From Kitasatospora phosalacinea (lineage in GTDB: Bacteria; Actinomycetota; Actinomycetes; Streptomycetales; Streptomycetaceae): DNA of 64,000 nt. Of this stretch, positions 15,522-25,300 are shown piece after piece. Both the position numbers and the translations under genes were made by a program. The DNA is taken from contig NZ_JNWZ01000002.1 of the NCBI RefSeq assembly GCF_000716545.1, forward strand, positions 133,091 to 197,090, read 5' to 3'. Every line of letters starts with the position of its first letter. Positions within the stretch are counted from its first letter, which is position 1. The notes beneath the pieces are model-generated. The model did not search any database, was not told the origin of the DNA, and was given only the letters and a program-made list of their open reading frames with translations.

Positions 15522-16715
15522 GTGGCAGCGGAGATCATCACCGACACCCAGAGCACGGACGACCCGGTCGACGCCGTCTTCGCGCTCCACCGCGGCGGCA
15601 AGATGGAGGTCCGGGCGACCGTCCCGGTCCGCGACGCGGACGACCTGTCGCTCGCCTACACCCCGGGCGTGGCCCGGGTCTGCACCGCCATCGCCGAACA
15701 GCCCGCCCTGGTCAACGACTACACCTGGAAGGCCAACACCGTCGCGGTCGTCACCGACGGCACCGCGGTGCTCGGCCTCGGCGACATCGGCCCGGAGGCC
15801 TCGCTGCCCGTGATGGAGGGCAAGGCCATCCTGTTCAAGCAGTTCGGCGGCGTCGACGCGGTGCCGATCGCGCTGGCCTGCACCGGCGTCGACGAGATCG
15901 TCGAGACCGTGGTCCGGCTCGCCCCGTCCTTCGGCGGCGTCAACCTGGAGGACATCTCCGCCCCCCGCTGCTTCGAGATCGAGAAGCGGCTCCAGGAGCG
16001 GCTCGACATCCCGGTCTTCCACGACGACCAGCACGGCACCGCGATCGTCACCACCGCCGCCCTGTGGAACGCCGCCGCGGTGACCGGCCGCCGGGTCGGC
16101 GACCTGCGCGCGGTCATCTCCGGGGCCGGCGCGGCCGGCATCGCGATCGCCAAGATGCTGCTCGCCGCCGGCATCGGCGACGTCGCCGTCTGCGACCGCC
16201 GCGGCGTGGTCCACCAGGGCCGCGAGGACCTCACCGACGTCAAGGCGGAGATCGCGGCGCTCACCAACCGCACCGGCCTCAAGGGCAGCCTGACCGACGC
16301 GCTGAACGGCGCGGACGTGTTCATCGGCGTCTCCGGCGGCACCGTCCCGGAGGAGGCCGTGGCCACCATGGCGCCCGGCTGCTTCGTCTTCGCGATGGCC
16401 AACCCCACCCCGGAGATCCACCCCGAGGTCGCCCACCGGTACGCGGCGGTGGTCGCCACCGGGCGCTCCGACTTCCCGAACCAGATCAACAACGTGCTGG
16501 CCTTCCCGGGCATCTTCGCCGGCGCGCTCTCGGTCCGGGCCAGCCGGATCTCCGAGGGCATGAAGCTCGCCGCGGCCAAGGCCCTGGCGGGCGTCGTCGC
16601 CGACGAGCTGACGCCGCAGAAGGTCATCCCGTCGCCCTTCGACGAGCGGGTCGCCCCGGCGGTCACCCGTGCCGTCGCGGAGGCCGCCAAGGCGGAGGGG
16701 CTCGCCCGGATCTGA
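15522..16715 (+). CDS. NAD(P)-dependent malic enzyme, short form
   Basis: 397 aa; decarboxylates malate to pyruvate with reduction of NAD or NADP. N-terminal malic domain with SLAYTPGVARVC (catalytic Tyr) and the Lys-containing VMEGKAILFKQFGG, metal-binding FHDDQHGTA, then a Rossmann domain with SGAGAAGIAIAKMLL. No phosphotransacetylase-like domain follows, unlike the long MaeB form. GTG at 15522 with AGAGG upstream was preferred to the long open frame behind it. Monocistronic; links the TCA cycle to pyruvate and lipid precursor supply. Confidence 0.93.
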   Translation: MAAEIITDTQSTDDPVDAVFALHRGGKMEVRATVPVRDADDLSLAYTPGVARVCTAIAEQPALVNDYTWKANTVAVVTDGTAVLGLGDIGPEASLPVMEGKAILFKQFGGVDAVPIALACTGVDEIVETVVRLAPSFGGVNLEDISAPRCFEIEKRLQERLDIPVFHDDQHGTAIVTTAALWNAAAVTGRRVGDLRAVISGAGAAGIAIAKMLLAAGIGDVAVCDRRGVVHQGREDLTDVKAEIAALTNRTGLKGSLTDALNGADVFIGVSGGTVPEEAVATMAPGCFVFAMANPTPEIHPEVAHRYAAVVATGRSDFPNQINNVLAFPGIFAGALSVRASRISEGMKLAAAKALAGVVADELTPQKVIPSPFDERVAPAVTRAVAEAAKAEGLARI

Positions 16716-16730
16716 CGGGGAGCGCGGCAC

Positions 16731-16768
16731 CGGGAGCCGCCCCGGGACTCGTCCGGGGGCGGCTCCCG
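16731..16768 (+). terminator. Terminator of the malic enzyme gene
   Basis: 13-bp stem (16731-16743 with 16756-16768), 16 nt after the stop. Confidence 0.75.
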
Positions 16769-16853
16769 CCGCGGGCGCACGGCGGCGGCCCCGGAAAAGC
16801 AATATGGGGACGTTCACAGTGAGTCGCGGTTAACACGCGGGGGGCCGCCCGGT

Positions 16854-16859
16854 TATGGT
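16854..16859 (+). promoter_or_regulatory. -10 box of a leaderless transcript
   Basis: TATGGT ends 6 nt before the ATG at 16866 and there is no Shine-Dalgarno sequence. Confidence 0.55.
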
Positions 16860-16865
16860 CCGGGC

Positions 16866-17828
16866 ATGTTCGCTGCCTACGCCGCCCGCATCAGTCCCGA
16901 CGACCCGCTCAGCGCACTGGAGTTGGGCGAGGTGCCCGAACCGGTGGCCCGGCCGGGGTGGAGCGTGGTGACGGTGAAGGCCGCCACGCTGAACCACCAC
17001 GACCTGTGGTCGCTGCGCGGGGTCGGACTGCCCGCCGAACGGCTGCCCATGGTGCTCGGCTGCGACGCCGCCGGCGTCGACGAGGACGGCAACGAGGTGG
17101 TCATCCACTCGGTGGTCGGCCAGAGCGGCCACGGCGTGGGCCCGGACGAGTCGCCGTCCATCCTGACCGAGCGCTACCAGGGCACCTTCGCCCAGCGCGT
17201 CGCGGTGCCGACCTGGAACCTGCTGCCCAAGCCGGCGGAGCTGAGCTTCGAGCAGGCCGCCTGCCTGCCCACCGCCTGGCTGACCGCGTACCGGATGCTG
17301 TTCACCAACGCGGGCGTGAAGCCCGGCGACACGGTCCTGGTGCAGGGCGCCGGCGGCGGGGTGTCGACCGCGCTGGTGGTGCTGGCCAAGGCGGCCGGGC
17401 TGCGGGTGTGGGTCACCGGGCGGGACGAGGCGAAGCGGGCCCGGGCGGTGGAGCTCGGCGCGGACGCGGCGTTCGAGAGCGGGGCCCGGCTGCCGGAGCG
17501 GGTGGACGCGGTGATGGAGACCGTCGGCGCGGCGACCTGGTCGCACTCGGTGAAGTCGCTGCGCCCCGGCGGCACCATCGTGATCTCGGGGGCGACCAGC
17601 GGGCCGAACCCGAAGTCCACCGAGCTGAACCGGATCTTCTTCCTGCAGCTCAAGGTGGTCGGCTCCACCATGGGCTCCAAGGAGGAGCTGGCCGGCCTGC
17701 TGGCGCTGTGCGCCAACTCCGGGGTGCGGCCGGTGATCGACTCGGTGCTGCCGCTGACCGGGGCCCGGGAGGCGTTCGCCCGGCTGGAGCGCGGGGACGT
17801 GTTCGGCAAGCTGGTGCTCACCCCCTGA
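16866..17828 (+). CDS. Zinc-binding-type alcohol dehydrogenase/quinone reductase family protein
   Basis: 320-aa medium-chain dehydrogenase: GroES-like N-domain with NHHDLWSLRG, then a Rossmann domain with VQGAGGGVSTALVVLAKAAG near 152-171. The structural Cys quartet of zinc alcohol dehydrogenases is absent, so a quinone-oxidoreductase-like, zinc-poor member is likely. NAD(P)H-dependent; substrate unknown. Leaderless start. Convergent with padR across a strong terminator. Confidence 0.85.
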   Translation: MFAAYAARISPDDPLSALELGEVPEPVARPGWSVVTVKAATLNHHDLWSLRGVGLPAERLPMVLGCDAAGVDEDGNEVVIHSVVGQSGHGVGPDESPSILTERYQGTFAQRVAVPTWNLLPKPAELSFEQAACLPTAWLTAYRMLFTNAGVKPGDTVLVQGAGGGVSTALVVLAKAAGLRVWVTGRDEAKRARAVELGADAAFESGARLPERVDAVMETVGAATWSHSVKSLRPGGTIVISGATSGPNPKSTELNRIFFLQLKVVGSTMGSKEELAGLLALCANSGVRPVIDSVLPLTGAREAFARLERGDVFGKLVLTP

Positions 17829-17868
17829 CGGCCCCCGGAGACCGGGAGCCCCCGGGCGCGGCGAAGGG

Positions 17869-17903
17869 CGGAGCGCCCCCGACCCGTCCTCGGGGGCGCT
17901 CCG
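17869..17903. terminator. Bidirectional terminator
   Basis: 14-bp perfect stem (17869-17882 with 17890-17903) between convergent genes. Confidence 0.8.
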
Positions 17904-17915
17904 GGTCCGCGGGGT

Positions 17916-18941
17916 TCAGCGCTCGTACAGGGCGCGGGCGGCGGCGGCCAGCGCCCGCTGGGCGCGGGCCAGCCGGGCGGCGTCGACGCCGCGGTCGCGG
18001 GCGGTGTCCCGGACGTGGTCGCGGAACCGGTCGAGCAGGCGCTCCAGCTCGCGGGCCGGGTCGCCGGCCGGGTCGGTGCGGGCCCAGTCGGGCAGCTCGG
18101 CGGGCTCGGACGGCTCGGCGTGCCCGGCCCGTTCGGCGTCGTCGTCCCGGCCGGGGGCGTCCTTGTCGAGGTCGATCCGGACGGCCGGCTCCTCGGGCGC
18201 GCCCCAGCGCGCCGCGTCCGCCAACGAGCCCAGACCGCGGGTGAGTTCGGCCAGGCCCTCGGCCAGCCCGGCCGACCAGTCGCCGCCCGCGGCGTGCGCC
18301 CGGACCTGCTCCTCGACCCGGCGCTTGAGCCGCAGCGCCTCCTGCTGGGCGGCGGTGCGGGCGGCCCTGGACTGCTCGCGCAGCCGCTTGGTCTCGGCCT
18401 CGGCGGCCTTGGCCTGCCGGCGGGCCGCCTTCTCCTGCTCCTTGGCCCGCCGGGCCTGCTCCTTGGTCTCGGCCTTGAGCCGGGCGAACTCCTCCTTGGC
18501 CCGCTGCCAGGACTCCTGGTCGCGCCAGGGCGGCCCGCCGGGGGCGGCGGTGGCCGAGTCGGTGGCGGCCTGGTTCCACAGCTCGGCGCGCAGGTCCTTG
18601 GCGTTGTCCCGGACGTCCTGCCGGATGGCTCCGGCGAGCTGGCCGACCGAGTCGTGGATCTCGGCCTCCAGGTCGGTCAACTCGGCCGAGCGGGAGGTGA
18701 GTTCGCTCTGCCCGGCGTCGGTGAGCCGGTAGACCTTGCGGCCGCCCTCGGTGGTGTGGCTGACCAGGCCCTCCGCCTCCAGCTTGGCGAGCCGGGGGTA
18801 GACGGTGCCCGCGGAGGGCGCGTACAGGCCGTGGAAGCGCTCCTCCAGCAGGCGGATCACCTCGTAGCCGTGCCGGGGGCTCTCGTCGAGCAGCTTCAGC
18901 AGGTAGAGGCGGAGCCGTCCGTGGCCGAACACCGGTGTCAT
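17916..18941 (-). CDS. PadR-family transcriptional regulator with long coiled-coil tail
   Basis: 341 aa, about twice the usual PadR length. Residues 1-85 form the PadR winged helix (RHGYEVIRLLEERF, SAGTVYPRLAKLEAEGLV). Residues 135-235 are Lys/Glu/Arg/Ala-rich and strongly coiled-coil, and a charged C-terminal segment follows. The ATG overlaps the TGA of the upstream DUF4097 gene (TGATG). Two palindromes upstream of the operon are the likely operators, so the protein probably represses DUF4097 and itself. The signal is unknown. Confidence 0.9.
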   Translation of the reverse strand: MTPVFGHGRLRLYLLKLLDESPRHGYEVIRLLEERFHGLYAPSAGTVYPRLAKLEAEGLVSHTTEGGRKVYRLTDAGQSELTSRSAELTDLEAEIHDSVGQLAGAIRQDVRDNAKDLRAELWNQAATDSATAAPGGPPWRDQESWQRAKEEFARLKAETKEQARRAKEQEKAARRQAKAAEAETKRLREQSRAARTAAQQEALRLKRRVEEQVRAHAAGGDWSAGLAEGLAELTRGLGSLADAARWGAPEEPAVRIDLDKDAPGRDDDAERAGHAEPSEPAELPDWARTDPAGDPARELERLLDRFRDHVRDTARDRGVDAARLARAQRALAAAARALYER

Positions 18942-19834
18942 CAGGCCTCCTTGGTCAGGTCGAGCGGGGCCGTCGGCAGCTCCTTGAGCGGGCGGTCCTC
19001 CTCGGCGTCGGGGCGGCGCTGGACGGTGACCGCGCCGGTGACGGTGGTCACCGAGAGGCGGCCGCGGCCGGTGCCGAGCTGGCCGGAGAGCTTCTTGGAG
19101 CCCCAGCCGCCGCCGACGCTCAGCTCGGCGAAGGCGCTGGAGAGCGTACCGCTGGTGGTGCCGGCCTCGACCTTGGCGTCGGCCAGGGCGGGCAGTCGGA
19201 CGCCGACCGCGCCGGAGACGGTGTTGACCGTGATGTCGGTGGGGGTGGCGGCGTCCAGGTCCAGGGTGACGGCGCCGGAGACCGAGTGCGCGCGGATCTT
19301 CGTCGCGGAGCCGGCCACCAGGGTGACCGCGCCGGACACCGTGTTGACCTTCAGCTCGCCGGACAGGCCCTCGGCGTCGACGTCGCCCGAGACGGTGTTG
19401 GCGCTGACCTGGCCGGTCAGGCCGGCCAGCGTGGTGGCGCCGCTGGCGCCGTGCACCCCGACCTCGCCGGCGATCCCGGAGACCGTGGCGTCCGCCGAGA
19501 CGGTGCCGACCCGGACCACGGCGGCGGCCGGCACGGCCACCGTGACGTCGGCGCTGCGCTTGCGGCGCAGGCCGGAGAAGAAGGACTTGACCGTCTGCAC
19601 GGACTTCACGGCCGCGCCGAACTCGCTCCAGCTGAGGTCCTTGTAGGTGACGGTGAGCACGCCGTCCTCCAGCGTGACCTGCAGCGGCTCACCCTCCAGG
19701 CGGGCCGCTTCGAGCCGGGCCGGGCCCTCGGTGGGCACCACGTTCACCGTGCCGTCGACGACGCGCACGTGCAGGGTGTGCACGGCCCCGTCGAAGGCGA
19801 TCTTCTCGGCACTGTCTACCGTCCACTCGGTCAT
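18941..19834 (-). CDS. DUF4097 adhesin-like beta-repeat protein
   Basis: 297 aa with many short beta repeats of the type VNTVSGAVTL / HSVSGAVTLDL across residues 90-260, the right-handed DUF4097 (LiaX-like) repeat fold. No signal peptide or lipobox is seen, so it is probably cytoplasmic or membrane-peripheral. Related proteins in Firmicutes sense envelope stress. ATG with GGGGAG upstream. First gene of the operon with padR; two PadR-type palindromes stand 30-75 bp before it. Confidence 0.87.
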   Translation of the reverse strand: MTEWTVDSAEKIAFDGAVHTLHVRVVDGTVNVVPTEGPARLEAARLEGEPLQVTLEDGVLTVTYKDLSWSEFGAAVKSVQTVKSFFSGLRRKRSADVTVAVPAAAVVRVGTVSADATVSGIAGEVGVHGASGATTLAGLTGQVSANTVSGDVDAEGLSGELKVNTVSGAVTLVAGSATKIRAHSVSGAVTLDLDAATPTDITVNTVSGAVGVRLPALADAKVEAGTTSGTLSSAFAELSVGGGWGSKKLSGQLGTGRGRLSVTTVTGAVTVQRRPDAEEDRPLKELPTAPLDLTKEA

Positions 19835-19863
19835 TTCGGGCTCCCCGTCCTCTTGCGCGCCAT

Positions 19864-19907
19864 ACGCGATGTATCGCGTCCTTCCTGTTCTTCACGATAT
19901 ATCGCGT
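19864..19907. promoter_or_regulatory. Two PadR operator-like palindromes
   Basis: ACGCGATGTATCGCGT (19864-19879) has perfect 7-bp arms with a 2-nt centre. A second copy, TCACGATATATCGCGT (19892-19907), keeps the right arm and five of seven left-arm bases. Centres are 28 bp apart. They lie directly upstream of the DUF4097-padR operon, a classic autorepression layout. Confidence 0.65.
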
Positions 19908-19992
19908 AGCCGGGAAGTCAAGGAGCTCCGACCCCCACCCCGACCCGGAGCGCACCCCGAGGCTCCGCTCCGGGGGAACCCCGGGAACGGCC

Positions 19993-20026
19993 GCGGCCCG
20001 GAAGGCGAACTCGCCTTCCGGGCCGC
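19993..20026 (-). terminator. Terminator after the DUF6104 gene
   Basis: 15-bp perfect stem (19993-20007 with 20012-20026) and a 4-nt loop, 24 nt past the stop. Confidence 0.8.
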
Positions 20027-20049
20027 TCGACTGACGGTGCGTCAGCCGG

Positions 20050-20232
20050 TCACTCGTCGTCGTCCTCGTCGTCCAGCCGGGCCAGCCAGGTGGCCAGCCG
20101 CTCCACCGGCACCTCGAAGTCCGGGTTCAGGTCCACGAACTCCCGCAGGCGCTCGGCCAGCCACCCGAAGGTGACCTCCTCCTCGCCTCGCCGGCTCTCC
20201 AACTCCTCGATGCCGCGGTCGGTGAAGTACAC
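20050..20232 (-). CDS. Small acidic DUF6104-family protein
   Basis: 60 aa, beginning VYFTDRGIEELE and ending in an acidic DDEDDDE tail. It matches a small conserved actinobacterial family of unknown function. GTG start with GGAG ten bases upstream; the longer open frame runs into the kinase gene and is not used. A hairpin follows. It could bind a basic partner through its acidic tail, but no function is known. Confidence 0.8.
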   Translation of the reverse strand: MYFTDRGIEELESRRGEEEVTFGWLAERLREFVDLNPDFEVPVERLATWLARLDDEDDDE

Positions 20233-20291
20233 GGTGGTTCGCTCCGGGGGTGCTGGTTCTGGTCCGTCGGACCCAGGATAAGGGGCCGCGA

Positions 20292-22196
20292 TCAGCCGTT
20301 GTACTTGTAGTAGCTGAGCGAGATGGACACCGCGCCGCTGCTGGTGGTGTTGACGATCTTGACGATCGCCACGCTCCAGGTCTGGCGGTTGCGCACGCAG
20401 ACCATCCGGCCCGGCGGGAGGTCGTTGTACGGGAACTCGGCGCTCGGGTTCTTGTCGATGGCGTCCGAGCACTCCTGCGGGGTGAGGGTGTCCGTCTTGC
20501 TGAGGTAGCGGTCGAAGCCGTCCGCCACCCGCAGCTCGTCGTAGCTGGGCCGCAGGAAGACGTCGCTGCTGGAGGAGGTCGGCACCACCTTGCCGTTCAG
20601 CAGGTCGAAACCGTAGTCGGTGCTGGGCGCGGACAGCTCGCGGTCGGTGTAGACCGCGGTGAACCCGGCGGGCGCCCCGCTCTTGCGGGCGGAGGGCGAG
20701 GGCGAGGCCGAGGCCGAGGGGGACGGCGAGGCCGGCGCGGAGTGCGAGGGGCCCGGCGTCGTCGCCCGGTCCTGGCTGCCGCCGCCGACGCCCGCCGCGT
20801 CCGGCGAGGCCGCGGGGTTCTGCGCGGTCGACTGGCCGCCCTTGGCGCTGCCCCCGGCGTCGTCCTTGCCGAGCTCCTTCATCAGCACCAGGCCGCCGGT
20901 GGTGCCCGCCAGCAGCGTCACCAGCACGACCACCAGCAGGGTCTTCCAGGACACCCCGCCCCGGCGCTCGGGCTTCGCCGGGGCCGGCGCGGGGGCGGGG
21001 GCCGGTTCGGCGGCCAGCGGGAAGGCGGGCGTCGGCGGCGGGGTGTGCCGCTCGGTCAGCCGCAGCGTCGGATCGGCCGGGGCCACCGGGCCGGTGACCG
21101 CCTCCGAGGTCGGAGCGGGCGGGCCGAACGCACCGGACGGGGGCGCCACCGGGGCGTGCTGCTGCACGGGGGGCACGACCGGGGGAGCGAACGGGGCGGC
21201 CGGCGGCGGGGGAGTGGCGGGCAGGGTCGGCGGCACCGCGGGCAGCGGCGTCGGCGGGGTCCTCGGCAGGTCGGAGCGCCGGGTGATCTCGGTGTTCACC
21301 TGGCCGGGCAGCCAGTCCTCGCCGAACCGCAGCTGCCCGCCGACGGCCGGGTGCTCCCGGGCCGCCTGGATGAGCTCCGCGGGCGTCGGCCGGTCCTCCG
21401 GGTCCTTCGCCAGGCAGCGGCCGACCAGCTCGCGCAGCGGCGCCGGGACGGTGCTCAGGTCCGGCTCCTCGTGCACCACCCGGTACAGCACCGCGGTGTC
21501 CGGCCCGTCGCCGAACGGCGGCGCGCCGCCCGCCACGTACGCGGTCAGCGCGCCCAGCGCGAACACGTCGGTGGCCGGGGTGATCGGCCTGCCCTGGGCC
21601 TGCTCCGGCGACATGAAGGCCGGCGAGCCGATCCGGTAGCCGGTGCCGGTCAGCGCCGTCGCGTCGGCGGCCCGGGCGATGCCGAAGTCGATCACCCGGG
21701 GCCCGTCCGAGGCCACCAGCACGTTGGCCGGCTTGAGGTCCCGGTGCACCACCCGGACGCTGTGGATCGCCTGCAGCGCCTCCGCGATGCCGCCGACCAG
21801 CAGCAGCACCGTGCGCACCGGCAGCGCCCCGTGCTCGCGCACCACCTGCTGCAGCGACGGGCCCGGCACGTACGAGGTGACCAGCCAGGGCGCGCCCGAC
21901 TCCAGACCGCCGGAGTCGATCACCTGCGCGGTGTACAGCCCGTGGATGCGCTGGGCGCTGCCCACCTCCTGCGCGAAGCGGCGGCGGAACTCCCCGTCCT
22001 CGGCGAACTCGGGGCGCACCACCTTGAGCGCCACCGGCCGGCCGCCCGGCGTGTACGACAGGTAGACCCGGCCCATGCCGCCGGCGCCGAGGCGGGCGAA
22101 CAGCCGGTAGCCGCCGACCTCCCGGGGGTCGTCCGGCAGCAGGGGCTGGAAGACCGGTGGGAGCGGGACGGCGTTCTTCGGAGTGTCGGCTGCCAT
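20292..22196 (-). CDS. Membrane-anchored Hanks-type Ser/Thr protein kinase
   Basis: 634 aa. Cytoplasmic kinase domain at about 28-285 with glycine loop GAGGMGRVY, ATP-binding Lys58, catalytic HRDLKPANV (Asp153) and DFG (Asp170), then a Pro-rich linker, one membrane helix (417-439), a Ser/Pro/Ala spacer and a small extracytoplasmic domain (about 535-634) without PASTA repeats. The ATG at 22196 has AAGGGGG upstream. Target proteins are unknown. It sits just downstream of kgd; in other actinobacteria Ser/Thr kinases control KGD through an FHA protein, so the neighbourhood is suggestive, not proof. Confidence 0.93.
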   Translation of the reverse strand: MAADTPKNAVPLPPVFQPLLPDDPREVGGYRLFARLGAGGMGRVYLSYTPGGRPVALKVVRPEFAEDGEFRRRFAQEVGSAQRIHGLYTAQVIDSGGLESGAPWLVTSYVPGPSLQQVVREHGALPVRTVLLLVGGIAEALQAIHSVRVVHRDLKPANVLVASDGPRVIDFGIARAADATALTGTGYRIGSPAFMSPEQAQGRPITPATDVFALGALTAYVAGGAPPFGDGPDTAVLYRVVHEEPDLSTVPAPLRELVGRCLAKDPEDRPTPAELIQAAREHPAVGGQLRFGEDWLPGQVNTEITRRSDLPRTPPTPLPAVPPTLPATPPPPAAPFAPPVVPPVQQHAPVAPPSGAFGPPAPTSEAVTGPVAPADPTLRLTERHTPPPTPAFPLAAEPAPAPAPAPAKPERRGGVSWKTLLVVVLVTLLAGTTGGLVLMKELGKDDAGGSAKGGQSTAQNPAASPDAAGVGGGSQDRATTPGPSHSAPASPSPSASASPSPSARKSGAPAGFTAVYTDRELSAPSTDYGFDLLNGKVVPTSSSSDVFLRPSYDELRVADGFDRYLSKTDTLTPQECSDAIDKNPSAEFPYNDLPPGRMVCVRNRQTWSVAIVKIVNTTSSGAVSISLSYYKYNG

Positions 22197-22331
22197 GCGG
22201 CTGGTCCCCCTTGGATGAGCGTGTCGAAGACGGCCGTCCGCGCGGCGTCGGAAGCGGCGGACCATAACCTATCGATCCGTCAGACCCCCCGCAGCACGCG
22301 CCGGTCCGCAGAGCGTCACGGTCCGGAAACG

Positions 22332-22372
22332 GAACCGCTCCCGCCCCCGGGAGCCGGGGGCGGGAGCGGTTC
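22332..22372 (-). terminator. Terminator of kgd
   Basis: 17-bp perfect stem (22332-22348 with 22356-22372), 23 nt after the kgd stop. Confidence 0.85.
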
Positions 22373-22394
22373 GCGGCGCTCCGCGGTCAGCGCG

Positions 22395-25300
22395 TCAGAG
22401 CGAGAACACCTCTTCGATCAGCGCCTGCTGCTCGACGGCGTGCCGCTTGGCGGAACCCACGGCCGGGGCCGAGGACGCCGGGCGGGCCACCCGGCGCAGT
22501 CGGGCGTTGCCGCCCGAGCGGCCGATCACGACCTGCAGGTGGTCGACCAGGTTCATCGCGATGAACGGCCAGGCACCCTGGTTCGCCGGCTCCTCCTGCG
22601 CCCAGACGAACTGGACGTTCTCGCCGTAGCGGCCCAGCTCCTCCTGCAGCTCGGCCACCGGCAGCGGGTACAGGCGCTCGACGCGGACGATCGCGGTGTC
22701 GGTGACGCCGCGCTCGGTCCGGGCCCCCTCCAGGTCGTAGTAGAACTTGCCGGAGGTGATGACGACCTTGCGGACCTGCGCCGGGTCGACCGTGCTGTCC
22801 CCGATCACCGGGCGGAACGAGCCGCTCAGGAACTCGGAGGTGGCGGACGCCGCGGCCTTCAGGCGCAGCATCGACTTCGGGGTGAAGACGATGAGCGGCT
22901 TGTGGTGCGGGTTGTGCGCCTGCCAGCGCAGCAGGTGGAAGTAGTTCGACGGCAGGGTCGGCATGGCGACCGTCATGTTGTCCTGCGCGCACAGCGCCAG
23001 GAAGCGCTCCGGGCGGGCGGACGAGTGGTCCGGGCCCTGGCCCTCCATGCCGTGCGGCAGCAGCAGGACGACACCGGAGTGCTGGCCCCACTTCTGCTCG
23101 GCGGAGGCGATGTACTCGTCGACCATGGTCTGCGCGCCGTTGACGAAGTCGCCGAACTGCGCCTCCCACATGACCAGCGCGTTCGGGCGGGTCAGCGAGT
23201 AGCCGTACTCGAAGCCCATCGCCGCGTACTCGCTGAGCAGCGAGTCGTAGACGGTGAAGCGGGCCTGGTCCTCGGTCAGGTACATCAGCGGGGTGTAGTC
23301 CTCGCCGGTGTTCCGGTCGATCAGCACCGCGTGGCGCTGGCCGAAGGTGCCGCGGCGGGAGTCCTGGCCGGCCAGCCGGACGGGGTGGCCCTCCATCAGC
23401 AGCGAGCCGATGGCGAGCGCCTCGCCGGTGGCCCAGTCGATGGTGTTGTCCTCGACCGAGGCGGCGCGGCGCTGCAACTGCGGCAGCAGGCGCGGGTGCA
23501 CGGTCAGCCAGTCCGGCAGGTTGACCTGCGAGGCGGCGATCCGCTTGACCATCTCGGCGGAGATGCCGGTCTGGATGGACACCGGGAAGTCCGCGACCGG
23601 GCGGCCGGTCTCGGCCGGGGCCGGGGCGGCGGTGGCCTCGCGGACCTCGGAGAACACCTTCTCCAGCTGGCCCTGGAAGTCCTGGAGCGCCTGCTCCGCC
23701 TCTTCCATGGTGATGTCGCCGCGACCGATCAGCGCCTCGGTGTAGAGCTTGCGCACCGAGCGCTTCTTGTCGATCAGGTCGTACATCAGCGGCTGGGTGA
23801 ACGACGGGTTGTCGGCCTCGTTGTGACCGCGGCGGCGGTAGCAGATGAGGTCGATCACGACGTCCTTGTGGAACTGCTGGCGGAACTCGAAGGCCAGGCG
23901 GGCCACGCGGACCACGGCCTCCGGGTCGTCGCCGTTCACGTGGAAGATCGGCGCCTCGATCATCCGGGCCACGTCGGTGCAGTACATCGACGAGCGCGAG
24001 GAGGCCGGGGCGGCGGTGAAGCCGACCTGGTTGTTGACCACGATGTGCACGGTGCCGCCGGTGCGGTAGCCGCGCAGCTGCGACATGTTCAGGGTCTCCG
24101 CGACCACGCCCTGGCCCGCGAAGGCCGCGTCGCCGTGGATCTGGATCGGGAGCACCGGGAAGGTGGTGCCGCCGAAGTCCAGGATGTCCTGCTTGGCCCG
24201 GGCGATGCCCTCGACCACCGGGTCGACGGTCTCCAGGTGGGAGGGGTTGGCGGCCAGCGACACCTTGATGGTCTCGCCGTCCAGGCCGGTGAAGGTGCCC
24301 TCGGAGCCGAGGTGGTACTTCACGTCGCCGGAGCCGTGCATCGACTTCGGGTCGAGGTTGCCCTCGAACTCGCCGAAGATCTTGCCGAACGGCTTGCCGA
24401 CGATGTTCGCCAGCACGTTCAGCCGGCCGCGGTGGGCCATGCCGATGACGGCCTCGTCGAGGCGGTGCTCGGCGGCGGCGTCGATGGTGGCGTCCAGCAG
24501 CGGGATGAGCGACTCGCCGCCCTCCAGCGAGAAGCGCTTCTGCCCGACGTACTTGGTCTGCAGGAAGGTCTCGAACGCCTCGGCCGAGTTCAGCCGGCGC
24601 AGGATGCGCAGCTGCTCCTCGCGCTCGGGCTTGGTGTACGGCTTCTCCAGGCGCTCCTGCAGCCACTTGCGCTGCGCCGGGTCCTGGATGTGCATGTACT
24701 CGATGCCGACGGTGCGGCAGTACGTGTTGCGCAGCAGGCCGAGGATGTCGCGGAGCTTCATCATCTTCTGGCCGCCGAAGCCGCCGACCGCGAACTCGCG
24801 CTCCAGGTCCCACAGGGTGAGGCCGTGCGTGGTGACGTCCAGGTCGGGGTGCTTGCGCTGCATGTACTCCAGCGGGTCGGTGTCGGCCATCAGGTGGCCG
24901 CGGACCCGGTAGGAGTGGATCAGCTCCATGACGCGCGCGGTCTTGTTGACCTCGTCGTCGTGGGTGGTCGCCACGTCGGTGGCCCAGCGCACCGGCTCGT
25001 ACGGGATCCGCAGGGACTCGAACACCTCGTCGTAGAAGTTGTTCGCGCCCAGCAGCAGCTGGTGGATCGAGCGCAGGAACTCGCCCGAGGCCGCGCCCTG
25101 GATGACCCGGTGGTCGTAGGTCGAGGTCAGGGTCATGATCTTGGAGATGCCCAGGCGGGCCAGCGTCTCCGGGGAGGAGCCCTGGAACTCGGCCGGGTAC
25201 TCCATGGCGCCGACGCCGACGATGGTGCCCTGGTTCTGCATCAGGCGCGGCACGGAGTGCACGGTGCCGATGCCGCCGGGGTTGGTCAGCGAGACCGTGA

